Of a stretch of 64,000 nt of DNA, positions 10,749 through 20,706 are shown one piece after another. The DNA comes from Taxawa tesnikishii (nom. ined.) (Eukaryota > Ascomycota > Dothideomycetes > Dothideales): assembly GCA_030247885.1 (NCBI GenBank), contig JAPDRO010000013.1, forward strand, positions 186,001-250,000, written 5' to 3'. Position 1 is the stretch's first letter. Each line of letters begins with the position of its first letter. A program made the translations under genes and the position numbers. The notes below the pieces were generated by a model. That model did not search any database. It had not been told where the DNA came from and saw only the letters and a program-made list of their open reading frames with translations.

Positions 10749-13700
10749 CTAGGCCTCGTCATCAGTGTCAACAGGATGCGGGGTACCCTTGGGCGAGTTG
10801 AGCCACTCGATATGCCTCAACCGTCTCCTGACCTCCCTGTCCTTGAGCTGCTGGCGGGTCATCTTCTTCTTCTTCTTGGCCTTGAACTTCATATCGCCAC
10901 CCTCGGCCTCGGATACCGCAGCACTGCCGCTTGGGCTGCCGACGGCGCTGGATAAGGCGCTTGCCGCAGCGGATGACACGTTGGAACTGGCCATCGAGGA
11001 GCCGGGGCGGGAGTCCTCGAAGCGGTCAAGGCTGACGGCGAGATGGCCCTTCTGGGTCAGGCGACCGTCGGCGACGTGCCACTGCTCGGGGCAGAGGGCG
11101 CCGACGAATTCTTCGTTGTGGGAGATCATGACCACACCACCCTTGTATTCGCGAATGGCAACGGCAAGACCACCGAGAGAATCACGGTCCAGGAAGTTGG
11201 TTGGTTCGTCCAGAACGAGCAAGTGGGGGTTATTCTGTAGCCGCATGTTAGCCTTGTCATGATACTTATCAAAGGATGAAAACATCTCTACTCACCCACA
11301 TGGCACCAGCCAGCACGACCTTGACCTTCTGTCCACCACTGAGGCCGGAGATCTCGTTGTGGTTGGCGATCTCTGGATCCAGACCGACATCCTCGAAGTG
11401 CTTGGAGATGACCTTGGGCTCCAGCTGTCTGAAACCCAGACCCTCACGACTGGCCTCGTGATCATCGAATTCCTGGATAAGCTTTTGGAAGCCCAGGTCC
11501 ATGAGCGTCTCGCGAGAAATCATGGTGTTGAACTTGGGCAGCATGCCGACCCACTTAACCTCGTACTGGAAGGACTTCTTGTACTTCTGACGTCCGATCA
11601 GGGCTTCGATCCTCCTTCCACCCTTGCCATCACCCAAGTCGACAAACTTCTCCATCTGAGCCTTGTCCTCCTCGGTCATGACACGCGTCTGCTTCATGAG
11701 GACTTCACGGTCGTCACCGTTCGCGTACCGCCATTGCAGGTACTGGTTCGGTGTCTTTTCCATGTGCATCTCAACGTGCTCGAGAGCGTGCTGCTTAATG
11801 TAACCGATACGCAAGTTTGGGTGCTTCTCGACCTTTCCTTGTTGTGGAACGAATTCGCCCGTCAAGATCTTGATAAGAGTGGACTTTCCGGCACCGTTTG
11901 CACCGATGATGGCGACACGAGAGGACAGGGTAAGAGCGCAGCTGACATCGTAAAGAGAAGGTTTCGAGGAGCCAGGGTAGGTGAAAGTGCAGTTGGACAT
12001 GCGGAGAATGGCACGCGTGTTCGACTTTACACCGGTGAGAATACCTGGTGGAGGGAACTTGAACTGGACCTGGGAAGCTGAGAGGGTGTAGTAGCTCTTG
12101 GCTTCGGGCTTCTGCTTGACAAAAGCGGCCAGGTTGCCCTTGTAGTGGACCAGCTTCTTTCCTTCGTAGTGGTAGATGTCGGTGCAGACCTCGTCCAAGA
12201 ATCCAGAGTCGTGACTGACAATAAGACTGGTGATGTCAGTGTGCTTCTTCAGGTACTCCTGCAGCCACTTGACGTTGGCGACATCCAGGTGGTTCGTTGG
12301 CTCGTCAAGCAAGTAAACGTCGGCACGCATCAACATGGCTCTGGCCAGGGCAAGCTTCATCTTCCAACCACCAGAGAGATCCCACCTTCTGCGACTGACG
12401 ACCCTCTGGACCGGAAGTGAAACCGACCTCCTCAAGAACTGTAGAGATTCTCTCCGCGCCTTCGGCCTGGAGATCCGGATCCTTGATGCAGTACTCCAAG
12501 ATTGTCAGATCGGCGTCCTCACCCTGGTTGTGCTCCACCATGACGGAACGAACAACGTCTTGGGGCGGGAAGCCCTCCAGCTTGCCGTTAGCAATACTGC
12601 GCATGAGGGTAGACTTGCCGGCACCGTTCCGACCACAGAGGCCGTAGCGGTGGCCCTTGAGAAGACGAAGGTTCGTGTGCGACAGCAGCAGCATACCACC
12701 GTATCCGAGAGAGAAGGTGGCATTGACGATCTCAGTCTCGCCCTCCTCAACCTGAGGCGGTGCTCCGAACTTGCGCTCATCCTCCTCCACGTAGAACTTG
12801 TGTACGGCCTCAGCAGCAGTTTGAGCCTTGCCGTCATCCATCAAGGGAGCGAGGTACGAGGCGATATTGGCAACAATGTACTCTAGCTGCCTCTGATTGA
12901 CGTCCTCAGCAACCATGGCTGATACGTAGGTCCTTGTCAATGCCCAGACATCGGCATCGCCTGGGTATTGCAACAGGCCACCGTTCGCCTGAACTTGCTT
13001 CTCCAGAACAGCAAGAACATCGTCTGTTGTGGTACGTGCAATGACGGCCATGGTTTGACCATCGGCTTGCTCGCCCATGGCCTTCTTGATAACGTCAAGT
13101 GCTCTTTGTGCGATCTCTCTGACCTCTGGCAGAGAAGCACGATCCTTGACACTCTGAACACCAGGCTTGAGCTTTGGCAGGAAAACACGCGCTTCGATCG
13201 GATCGTGTACAAGCTTGGTCAAGTTCTCTGTGACAACACATGTTTGACGCAAAACTTCCTGAGAAGTAGTAGGGTTGTTAAGGGACCGCTCCAGGAAAGG
13301 AGTAAGCATCGCCAACACTGGGGAGTTGACAACCGCGACGAAGGTGGTTTGGGAGAGAGCGTGAATAGCCTTCTGCAGACTTTCGCTGGAGGGGTTTTCC
13401 ATGGACTTGAGCAGCAGCGGGATCTTTGGCGCGACATCGTCGTTCTGGAGAAGCGTAGTGAGGGAAGTCATCGTCTTGATCGCTTGCTTGGACACCTCGG
13501 ATTTCAAGTCGTGCATACCAGCCTCGACGATGGGGATCAAACCCTCCAGTCTCTTGCCCATGGCGTTTCTCAAGATATCCTTCAGGTTTTCCTCCTCATA
13601 ACTGCCCATTCCCATCTTCGCCTTGTCCGCCATGCGTCCCACCAACTCGAAAGCACCGACTGTTCCTTGCCATTTTCCAGTCTTCTTGCCCAGGTATCTC

Positions 13701-14182
13701 ATGAGGAGCGGGAGCAGGCCAAAAACTTTGGCTTCGGGAATGAGTTTGTTGAACAGTTCGTCAAGCGCGTATTTGGCGCCCTCCCTGATGCTGGGCTGCT
13801 TGTCTGCCAGCGCATCCAGTGCGAGTGGCACAAGCGAGTCCTCCTGCAGCAAGAACACGACCTCGCTCAACTTTTGCTTTGGTGGGAAGCGCTCAAACAG
13901 AGCGCCTAGTGCAAACATGGCACCCTCTCTTTTCTCGGCCTTCTTCTTGTCTACGGCCGCCTTCTTGATTTCCTCCAGAACGCCGTACTCCTTCAATCCG
14001 CGGAAGCCGACGGAGTTGATGAGAACATCAGTGAGTGCGTAGGCAGCATCCAGCGACTCCTGCGACGACTTGGAGGTATAAATGGCATTTGAAATTGCGG
14101 CGACATCCTGAGGGGAGGGAGGGGCGGCCTTGGAGGAGACGACTGTTGCGGAGGCCATGGGTGGCGATTCTTGGTGTGGCAT
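10749..14182 (-). CDS. TEF3: Translation elongation factor 3 (ABCF ATPase)
   Basis: Two exons (14182-11296 and 11234-10749; 61-base intron, GTGAGT to CTACAG), about 1124 residues. eEF3 is the fungal ribosome-bound ATPase that helps release deacylated tRNA from the E site. Order: HEAT repeats up to about residue 350, a four-helix region, ABC1 with Walker A GRNGAGKSTL near 520 and Walker B ADVYLLDEPTNHLD, ABC2 with GANGAGKSTL near 760, the chromodomain-like insert (YKKSFQYEVKWVGMLPKF) and signature GLSGGQ near 950, then a Lys-rich tail (KAKKKKKMTRQQLKDREVRR). The ABC1 signature is broken: the text runs QSQKVGSL and then SGGWKMKLALARAM two bases out of frame, in a TC run (plus strand 12373-12379). 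Family identity is certain; whether the break is real is not. MASATVV at 14158 is an alternative start closer to relatives. Confidence 0.95.
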
Positions 14183-15037
14183 AACTCAGTGCAAAGGAAA
14201 CGGTCCGGAAATGGATATGCAAAAAGAAGACGAGGTCGCAAAATGGGTATCTTGGTCTATCAAAGGGTAAGAAAACGCGGACGGCTGTTGCGCTCAACGA
14301 GTGCGCTGGTTGCGATAACGCGTCACAAGCGCTGCGTTGCAGACAATGTAAAGAGAGTGGAGAGTGGAGAGTTCAGAGATGCGAGAAGACTTCGAGGTGC
14401 TCTGTTGTTTATGGGTGAGAAAAACCTCTCGAAACGCAGGCAGCGCAAAGAAAAGTTGCTGACCTAGATGACGGCGGAGGGGCAAGCCAGCCCAGCCCAA
14501 CGGCAAAAATTCCAGGAATTCCCAGCCAATCCCGCCGGCACGGCCCAGACAGCCGAAACTACGTGCATCACAGCTACTCGTGTATGCGCTATTTATACAT
14601 CCAGGTCTGTTGTATGTACAGTACATGTCCATGTTTCTCTGATCCAACTCGGGTCAGATACGGCCGCACATCTTCAAGTCTACCTTCACCTCGGCTTCAC
14701 CTCTGTTTGGTCTTTGCCTTCTCTGTCTTCTCTTATTTATGCTCCTCAACCCCCGCCTTCTGCTGCGACGCGTTTGAGCCTGGAACCGTACGTAGTTCGT
14801 CGATGCGTGGTGCTCGATCATAGGCCAAATGCTGGAGTAACGTGTCGAAAGTGGATGCTCTTGCAAAAAGCTGGGTCCGTTCCTCTATCGAGGTTTTGAC
14901 AGTGTCTCTAAGATCCACGCATCCGTCTGAAGCCCGGAGGGCAGAGGCTGATGATGCACACCCCAAGTCTTCCAATTAGATGGACTCCCTGGATTTGGAA
15001 GATGCCAGGCTTGAAAAACGCCTGTTGTACTTGTAGC
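14183..15037. other. eEF3 upstream region
   Basis: About 0.85 kb holding the promoter and leader of eEF3 on the minus strand and the 3' flank of the DUF3431 gene. Pyrimidine-rich tracts lie near 14690-14750. No further gene or repeat is seen. Confidence 0.5.
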
Positions 15038-16201
15038 TCACGGATGAGTAGCTGCCCAATTGTCGGGAATCTTGAAGTTCTCCGGAATACTGTACTGTCC
15101 GCGACAGCTTCCTGGATTCGTGCATTCGAGGTTACAACGTCCGTACAGGCGACAGTAACACTCCTCGGCGCTCGGGCAAGCCAATGCATTGAGCCGCTCA
15201 AGGTCGACATCACCATATGTCGCAGATGAAGGGCTCTGAGTGTTGGTTTCATCATGCTGTAGAAAGAGGATATGCCACATGTACGATAAGATTCGGCCCG
15301 CGACTTTGTCGTCAGGTGGTGCAGCGGTACTGCTCCGCGACTGAGATTCAGATCTGTTGTGGCCGCTTCCGTCGAGCAGCCATTGTCTTAGCGCGATGTA
15401 TTCGTCACGCGAATGCTGCAACACGCGATCGCGGGCGACGACGAACTGTGCACAACACTGGCTGCGGACAGTATCAGAGCGGCCTAGAAGTAGCTTCCCG
15501 CCGCCCTTGGCTGATACGTACTCATCGCCACCGAACAGAGCCGCAAGAGCGTGCGGCATCGCTGCATCAGATACCGCGCGCGCGTCCCATGGGTTCATTG
15601 CGGCCTGCAGAGAGGTCTCCAGACTACCTTGTGGCGGCGCTGATGAGGGCGAGCATGTGCTGACACTCCAATCACAGCGCAAGTTGTGGTATCCCCACGG
15701 CGCCAAAGCTGTAGACACATTGAGTGAGGCGAGCAGAGCTGCGTTGTCGTAATCCTGAGCATCGTTGTGCCAGGCCCAGCGCGAACCGTGAACGAAGGCT
15801 GCACCAGATTCGGGAATGTGCTCGTAGTTATCAATTAAGAATGTCAGATATGCCATCGCCTCATGTCCTCGGTTGGCCGGTACTTGTAAGTATCTCGAGT
15901 TCGTATCCACGGGCGCGTCAACAGCATAGATGCATATGTGATATTTTTCGTTCAGCGCATCGAGCCATTTGGGATCACCGTCGGCCGCAACCCGTGACAC
16001 AATCAATGCCGGCTTTGAGCTGTCTGCCAGACCGGGACATATGCCGCGTGGTTCGGGCAGTGTGGTGGACGTTGTTTTGTAGCGGATTGTAGTCCATGCA
16101 AAAGTCTTGTTCGATTGAGGACGGGTCAAGAACAATATGAGAATCAGTATGCCTCCGAACAGAGAGAACTGTATGAGAAGCCTCTTTGCTGTGAGCCTCA
16201 T
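15038..16201 (-). CDS. DUF3431 family type II membrane protein
   Basis: Single exon of 387 residues. Residues 8-25 (IQFSLFGGILILILFL and neighbours) form one hydrophobic segment after a basic start (MRLTAKR), so it is probably a type II membrane or secretory-pathway protein. The body carries the DUF3431 signature: ICIYAVDAP near residue 92, GHEAMAYLTFLIDNY, FVHGSRWAWHNDAQDYDNAA near 138 and SAKGGGKLLLGR, followed by CCAQFVVARDRV and a Trp-rich segment. The His-x-Asp-type cluster in WAWHNDA looks catalytic, and such proteins are often near cell-wall glycosyltransferases, but no reaction is established. The C-terminal tail has eight Cys in about 35 residues (ECYCRLYGRCNLECTNPGSC), unusual and probably disulphide-bonded. 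Same strand as eEF3, about 850 bases upstream of its start. Confidence 0.8.
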   Translation of the reverse strand: MRLTAKRLLIQFSLFGGILILILFLTRPQSNKTFAWTTIRYKTTSTTLPEPRGICPGLADSSKPALIVSRVAADGDPKWLDALNEKYHICIYAVDAPVDTNSRYLQVPANRGHEAMAYLTFLIDNYEHIPESGAAFVHGSRWAWHNDAQDYDNAALLASLNVSTALAPWGYHNLRCDWSVSTCSPSSAPPQGSLETSLQAAMNPWDARAVSDAAMPHALAALFGGDEYVSAKGGGKLLLGRSDTVRSQCCAQFVVARDRVLQHSRDEYIALRQWLLDGSGHNRSESQSRSSTAAPPDDKVAGRILSYMWHILFLQHDETNTQSPSSATYGDVDLERLNALACPSAEECYCRLYGRCNLECTNPGSCRGQYSIPENFKIPDNWAATHP

Positions 16202-16669
16202 CTGGCTACTGCACCGAACTGTGGTGCTGCCGGTAAATGCTCGCTGAGTTCAGAATGCTCCCGTGATAATGCGTTTCCTATATCTAAGAAGTAAGTAGTA
16301 ACTACAGCAGGTAACGAGTGTATTTGTGCACCGCTGCTCTCTATCCTCTCGACCGCCCCAAACGCAGGGGGCAGCGGTGATGCACGATTAATTAGGGCGC
16401 GCTAGAGGTACGCTACGGCAAGATCTTGATCTTACAGTGCTATTTCTTATTGAGGTTTAGCGTGTGAATTCATTCAATAGTTGCTCATATAGAGCTTATG
16501 TACAAACAGGTATTGGTTTTCGGGGTTTATGAGGGAAACCACTCGAGCTTTTAGCCATTCTACTGACTAAGTGTTCGAAGGATTCAAGGAATCACCGTAG
16601 TCTGCCACACCTCACAGGAGCAATGCACCTGCAAAAACATTCGGACGCTATGCAAATTCGTACACTCAG
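16202..16669. other. Intergenic between divergent genes
   Basis: About 470 bases between the DUF3431 start and the doubtful lysine-rich gene. It is moderately AT-rich with no recognisable element. Promoter function for the DUF3431 gene is assumed from position. Confidence 0.4.
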
Positions 16670-17413
16670 ATGATGAATCAGTCCTCCAAATCGAAGCACT
16701 TAATAGATGTGAATAGCGACCTCCGCAACATCCAAGATGATATCGCCAAGTTAAGAATTACAGCGACTGTCCCGGAGACCAGCGGTGCGTGGGCTACGTG
16801 GGAACTCTACGTTTGAAGTAGCTCAAAACGAGGGAAATCCGTAGGGTCGACGGAGTGAAAAATGCTGGACAGCCCTCCCTAAGCCAGCAGGAAGAACCCA
16901 TTATCACGCCTCGATTCCCGACAGATCACAGCCCTCCGCTTTCCTTACAACGTTATCCAGGGAACGAGGAAAAGTTCACCTGGATATGCAGACGAGAGTG
17001 CAATCAGATCTCGAGTAAGGTGCGCAGTGCTAACACTCGATCCAAAGCATCCTGTCACGGGAGAAGCAGAAGAAGACGGATAAGAGGAAGAAAGTCCAAT
17101 TGAGAGGGGTAAAGGAAGAAGAATCAGGTAATGCATCTGTCATCCGACCCATCTGCCTAAACAATTGCTAAATTGTGCTGTAGTGGGTGAAGAGGTGGAA
17201 GCGACAACTGTGCTGCGCAAGAGCAAACGCATCGCAGCGACGACGAAGAAGAAGAAGAAGAAGAAGAAGAAGAAGAAGAAGAAGAAGAAGAAGACCAAAG
17301 AATGGGATGGAGAAGGAGATGAAGAGGGCCTCTTTGTTAGACAGATGATCGGTGACTCTGAGGAAGAGGATGATGTGGAAGAGAATTCAAACTTGAGAGA
17401 GATGAGGTTCTAG
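16670..17413 (+). CDS. Hypothetical lysine-rich protein, exon structure uncertain
   Basis: Possible multi-exon gene I do not recognise. A first exon could start MMNQSSKSKHLIDVNSDL at 16670 and splice near 16796 (GTGGGC) to an acceptor near 16845 (CCGTAG), giving PSLSQQEEPIITPRFPTDHS and YPGNEEKFTWICRREC. A last intron is convincing: GAAGAATCAG, then GTAATG, a GCTAA branch and TGTAG, joining EEES to VGEEVEATTVLRKSKRIAAT. The middle join near 17014-17046 does not keep frame, so the model is incomplete or a base is missing. The end is a run of about 17 Lys encoded by a GAA/AAG microsatellite, then an acidic stretch (DSEEEDDVEEN). A nuclear or nucleolar role would fit the composition but is a guess. 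Confidence 0.3.
17245..17292. repeat. (GAA)16 microsatellite
   Basis: Sixteen perfect GAA units. Read in the frame of the doubtful gene above they are AAG codons for a poly-lysine run. Such a run is likely to vary in length between strains and to stall translation if it is really coding. Confidence 0.95.
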
Positions 17414-17605
17414 GGTGGACCACGTCCGACCTGTAATACACTACCAGTTGTAAGATAGGCAACTGGGTACCATCAATGTGGTTGGCTATTCTGCTTCTAT
17501 GAACAAACCTATTAGTGTCGTACCTTCACTCGAAAGCCCCATTGTCCAGATTCCATAAAGTAAACCACATAGAAACACCCATCCCATCCCATCCCAATCT
17601 CTTGC

Positions 17606-18152
17606 TCAGTCTCTCGACTGCACCTTGTGGTCACCACTCACAGCCTCTTGGTAAGACGGCGGCACCTCACTCGAGCTCCCCGCTGCCTGTTCGGTGCGCT
17701 GTACCTGCTGCTTCGCCTGCGGGGCATACGGCTGCGCGCCAGCCTGCTGGCCAGGAAACTGCGACGCCGGCGCGGACGCGCCCACGGTTCCGTATCCCTG
17801 CTGTCCACCTTGTCTGCCGCTTCTCGAATGATGCGGCGCCGGCGGGCCTTGCTGGACGTAATAGTAGGTCACACGCCCATTCTGGCCCCCTCTGCGTCTT
17901 GCGAGGGCTCGGAGTAGGTTGGATCCGGGTGGAGGTAGATTATGTACCAGGCGTGCAGGAGGCCGGGAAGGACACCGAGACAGCAAAGGGCGAGGTTAAT
18001 GAGGGAGTCTGCGCTGCAGAGGCCTCGCTTGACCCAGACTAAGAGGCGCTGTTAGCGGAGAATGTAGGCTGATGGGATGAGACGGGCGGCTTACCTGCGA
18101 TGGGCGGGAAGAGGATGGCGATGAATGCGAGAAAGACGTCTGTGCCGCACAT
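17606..18152 (-). CDS. Pmp3/RCI-type plasma-membrane proteolipid with long tail
   Basis: Two exons (18152-18095, 18038-17606; 56-base intron GTAAGC to CTCTTAG). The first 52 residues are the Pmp3 (UPF0057) core: MCGTDVFLAFIAILFPPIAV, then WVKRGLCSADSLINLALCCL and GVLPGLLHAWYIIY, two membrane helices of a protein linked to salt tolerance and membrane potential. Yeast Pmp3 stops soon after the core; here a tail of about 100 residues rich in Gln, Gly and Pro follows and ends with the PY motif PPSYQEAV and DHKVQSRD, a form seen in many filamentous fungi, where PPxY could recruit a Rsp5-type ligase. The tail joins the core only if one G is added to a run of five (plus strand C at 17886-17890); as given the protein would end at EGARMGV. 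With that base the protein is 163 residues. Confidence 0.85.
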
Positions 18153-18418
18153 TGTTGTTGTCGCGCTGAAATTGTTTCTATCTGGTTTACTACTGACGGA
18201 AAAGCAGCGAGGGACGGACGAGAAGAGAGTAAGATATGTTGTCGCCTGCTGGTCAGAGTGGAAGCGACCAGAAGCCAGGCGATGACGCGTGATCGGGCTG
18301 CGCCTCGCATTGTCACATGAAAGACCCGGATTCACTTTTCCCAAAATGGAACACAGTCTCTATTGATTCTCATAAACCCATCCTTGTAGAGGTTCTATCA
18401 TTACTGTGTGATCTTTGT

Positions 18419-19619
18419 CTATACCTTACCCTGCAGCCACTTGTAAACAATGCTGAAGTCTTTGCCCTTGAGCTCTCCACTCTCCACAGAATCATAGATT
18501 TCCTTCGCCAGTCTGCCCAGCCTGGGCTCGATCTTCGATTCTTCCGCCGCCTGCATCGCCAATTTAAGGTCCTTGTTCATCAGCGCCGTGCCAAACCCTC
18601 CAACATAGTCATTGCTTGCGGGCGAGTTCTCAACGACACCAGGGACAGGGTTGTTAACCTTACTGGGCCAGCACTGCCCCGTGCTCGAGTTGATCATGTC
18701 CGCGAGCGCGCTGGGATCAAGCCCCCATTGCACGCCCATGTTCATGGCTTCGCAGACTGCGATGTTGTTGCAGGCCAGAATGTAGTTGTTCGCGAGTTTG
18801 CCCTTTAATCCTGAGCTCTGCGGCCCCAGGTGCATAACACGCTTGCCCATTGTGCCCAGAATTTCCTTTGCGCGCTCGACAAGCTCGTCCGGCGCGCCGA
18901 TCATGAAAGTCAAGGAGCCTGCGCGCGCGCCGACTTCGCCGCCGGACATTGGCGCGTCGATAAATTTGCCCTGGCCTGAGCAGCGCGTAGCATTTGCGAC
19001 TTCACGAGACGAGCGCGGGTCGATAGTCGAGCAGTCGATGAAGAGTCGCTCTTTACCCGTGCCTTCTTTCAGGAGTGTCGGAGGCTTCAGCATAGACTTG
19101 AAGACGTTTTGGACGTGGTGTGGCTCTGGTAGGCACGTAATGATAGTTTCCTGAGTTAATAGTTAGCAGTCAAACAAGCGACTGTGGATGGCGCTCTTAG
19201 TGAAGACGGAAGGCAGACTAGGAGAAGGTATAGTCTGGTCATGGAGGAAACAGGATACCGTACCGATTTCTCAGCAACCTCCCGTACATTCTGTGCTACC
19301 TCAACACCCTCCGTCTCTTTTGTGAACTTCGAGCTCATGTCCTTGTTGACGTCAAATACGATGAGCTTGTCCGAGCTATTTGTCTTCTCACGTAGGTTCT
19401 TTGCCATGGGATAACCTATCATGGAACACACCTGTCAGCAAACGCCTTCATATAGCCATGCGCAAGCAGTTGTGACGACACACCCATTCTGCCCAGCCCA
19501 ATGAAGCCATAGGTAGCCTGCACGCTCCTCGATGTGGAGAAGCATCTCCTCAGTGCTGGACCAACAAGGTTGTGCTTCAACGGTGTCAGTGCTGCCATTG
19601 TTGTCTTGCGCGAGGTCAT
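18419..19619 (-). CDS. 3-hydroxyisobutyrate dehydrogenase, mitochondrial
   Basis: Three exons (19619-19484, 19415-19264, 19150-18419), 339 residues. It oxidises 3-hydroxyisobutyrate to methylmalonate semialdehyde with NAD in valine breakdown. The first 30 residues (MTSRKTTMAALTPLKHNLVG and on) are basic and Ser/Thr-rich, as for a mitochondrial presequence. The Rossmann motif YGFIGLGRMGYPMAKNL sits at about 37-53, the substrate loop DAPMSGGEVGARAGSLTFM follows, and the catalytic Lys is in SGLKGKLANNY. The last part, NDYVGGFGTALMNKDLKLA, is the usual dimer segment. Introns are 68 and 113 bases; the second has a CTAAC branch. The GT that follows the Rossmann Gly must be spliced or the frame is lost. 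Length is normal for the family and nothing is missing. Confidence 0.92.
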
Positions 19620-20706
19620 GGAGGAAGCGATGTGTTTGACGAGCAGAGAATACGCGCGCAGTGAAGCATAGCTGCGTCAGCGGCTCACACCGGGACATTC
19701 GGCTGCCGAGGGACTCGATGGAGATTTGCATTGCAGATTGCAGATCTGACGTGTGGGGGGAAGGAGTTGGAGTTTGTCCCGCAAAGCTTGTTGGAGAAGC
19801 ACATACCAATGGAAGCGACTATTGTAATGAGTCGAAGTCGTTTCTACTTTAGGTTTATGTTTCCTTAGATGCAAATTTTCTTATTACTATAGAGGCCGCT
19901 CTTCCTGTAGAGAGAAGTCAACAAGCTCGATCTTGAGATTCAATGCAGGTATAAAGGTCTAGTCGAACAATTATTGCCTTGCAATAGCAATTTACGCACT
20001 TGGACGCTATTACTTGAAAGCGTGTGTTATTGTCATTTCAAATAGGCCTTCATTAACAGAAGGTAACACAGGGGAGAACAATCGCAAAACCGACGACATG
20101 TAGAATGGTATTGTGGCATCGCTGTTGACTTTTAACAGCAATTTGGCGCCTACAGACTACCGCTTGAGAGCGGGAATCACCATCGTTCTAAATGGGCCTC
20201 CGTTGGTAGAACGCAAGATGGAGAAGGCTAATCTCAAAACCCCATGGGGAAGTGTTGTAGAATGCCCAGAACCTCATCAAGATTCTTAGTGTCTCTGACA
20301 AAATTATCAAGGACCAGCACCAGTACATGAGACAAGCCTTCAAGCAGATGGAGGACCCTCCGCAGGGGTGGCCAATATAAGGCCAGTCCCATCGCGCATA
20401 TATCGACTTGACATGTAGAGCGCTACCGTAAAGAGGCATGATGGTAGGTAATCAACACTCGTTGCTGGTTCTCCCTCGAGAACACTGATTTCCGGTGCTG
20501 TCTTGCCGACCACCACGTACTGACGTCGTAGAGTATAGCAACCTCAGCACTGGTCCTCGGTGGTCTAATTACGAACAGCCTGAAAGAACCTCCTTGTGGT
20601 GGCCACAAAACGCCGTCGCTATGCATTCAGAGCCCCTCCGTATACGCCACAAAACCACACCGAGACCAGAAAAGCGCCGGTTTTATTTGCTGCTTGTCGA
20701 AAACAT
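19620..20706. other. Intergenic, unassigned
   Basis: About 1.1 kb. It should hold the promoter of the dehydrogenase near 19620-19850. Between 20190 and 20640 both strands carry short open frames without recognisable family; a decayed gene is possible but I cannot name one. No repeats seen. Confidence 0.4.

Noticed and set aside
11359-12081. A 240-codon plus-strand frame inside eEF3
   Set aside because: Antisense to the two ABC domains, with no likeness of its own.
12305-12435. Programmed ribosomal frameshifting in eEF3
   Set aside because: A +1 slip would remove the Ser of the ABC signature, a two-base backward slip is not a known fungal mechanism at such a site, and similar losses occur in many other genes here.
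12968-13909. A 313-codon plus-strand frame inside eEF3
   Set aside because: It is antisense to the conserved HEAT-repeat part of eEF3 and reflects codon bias of the real gene; no family likeness.
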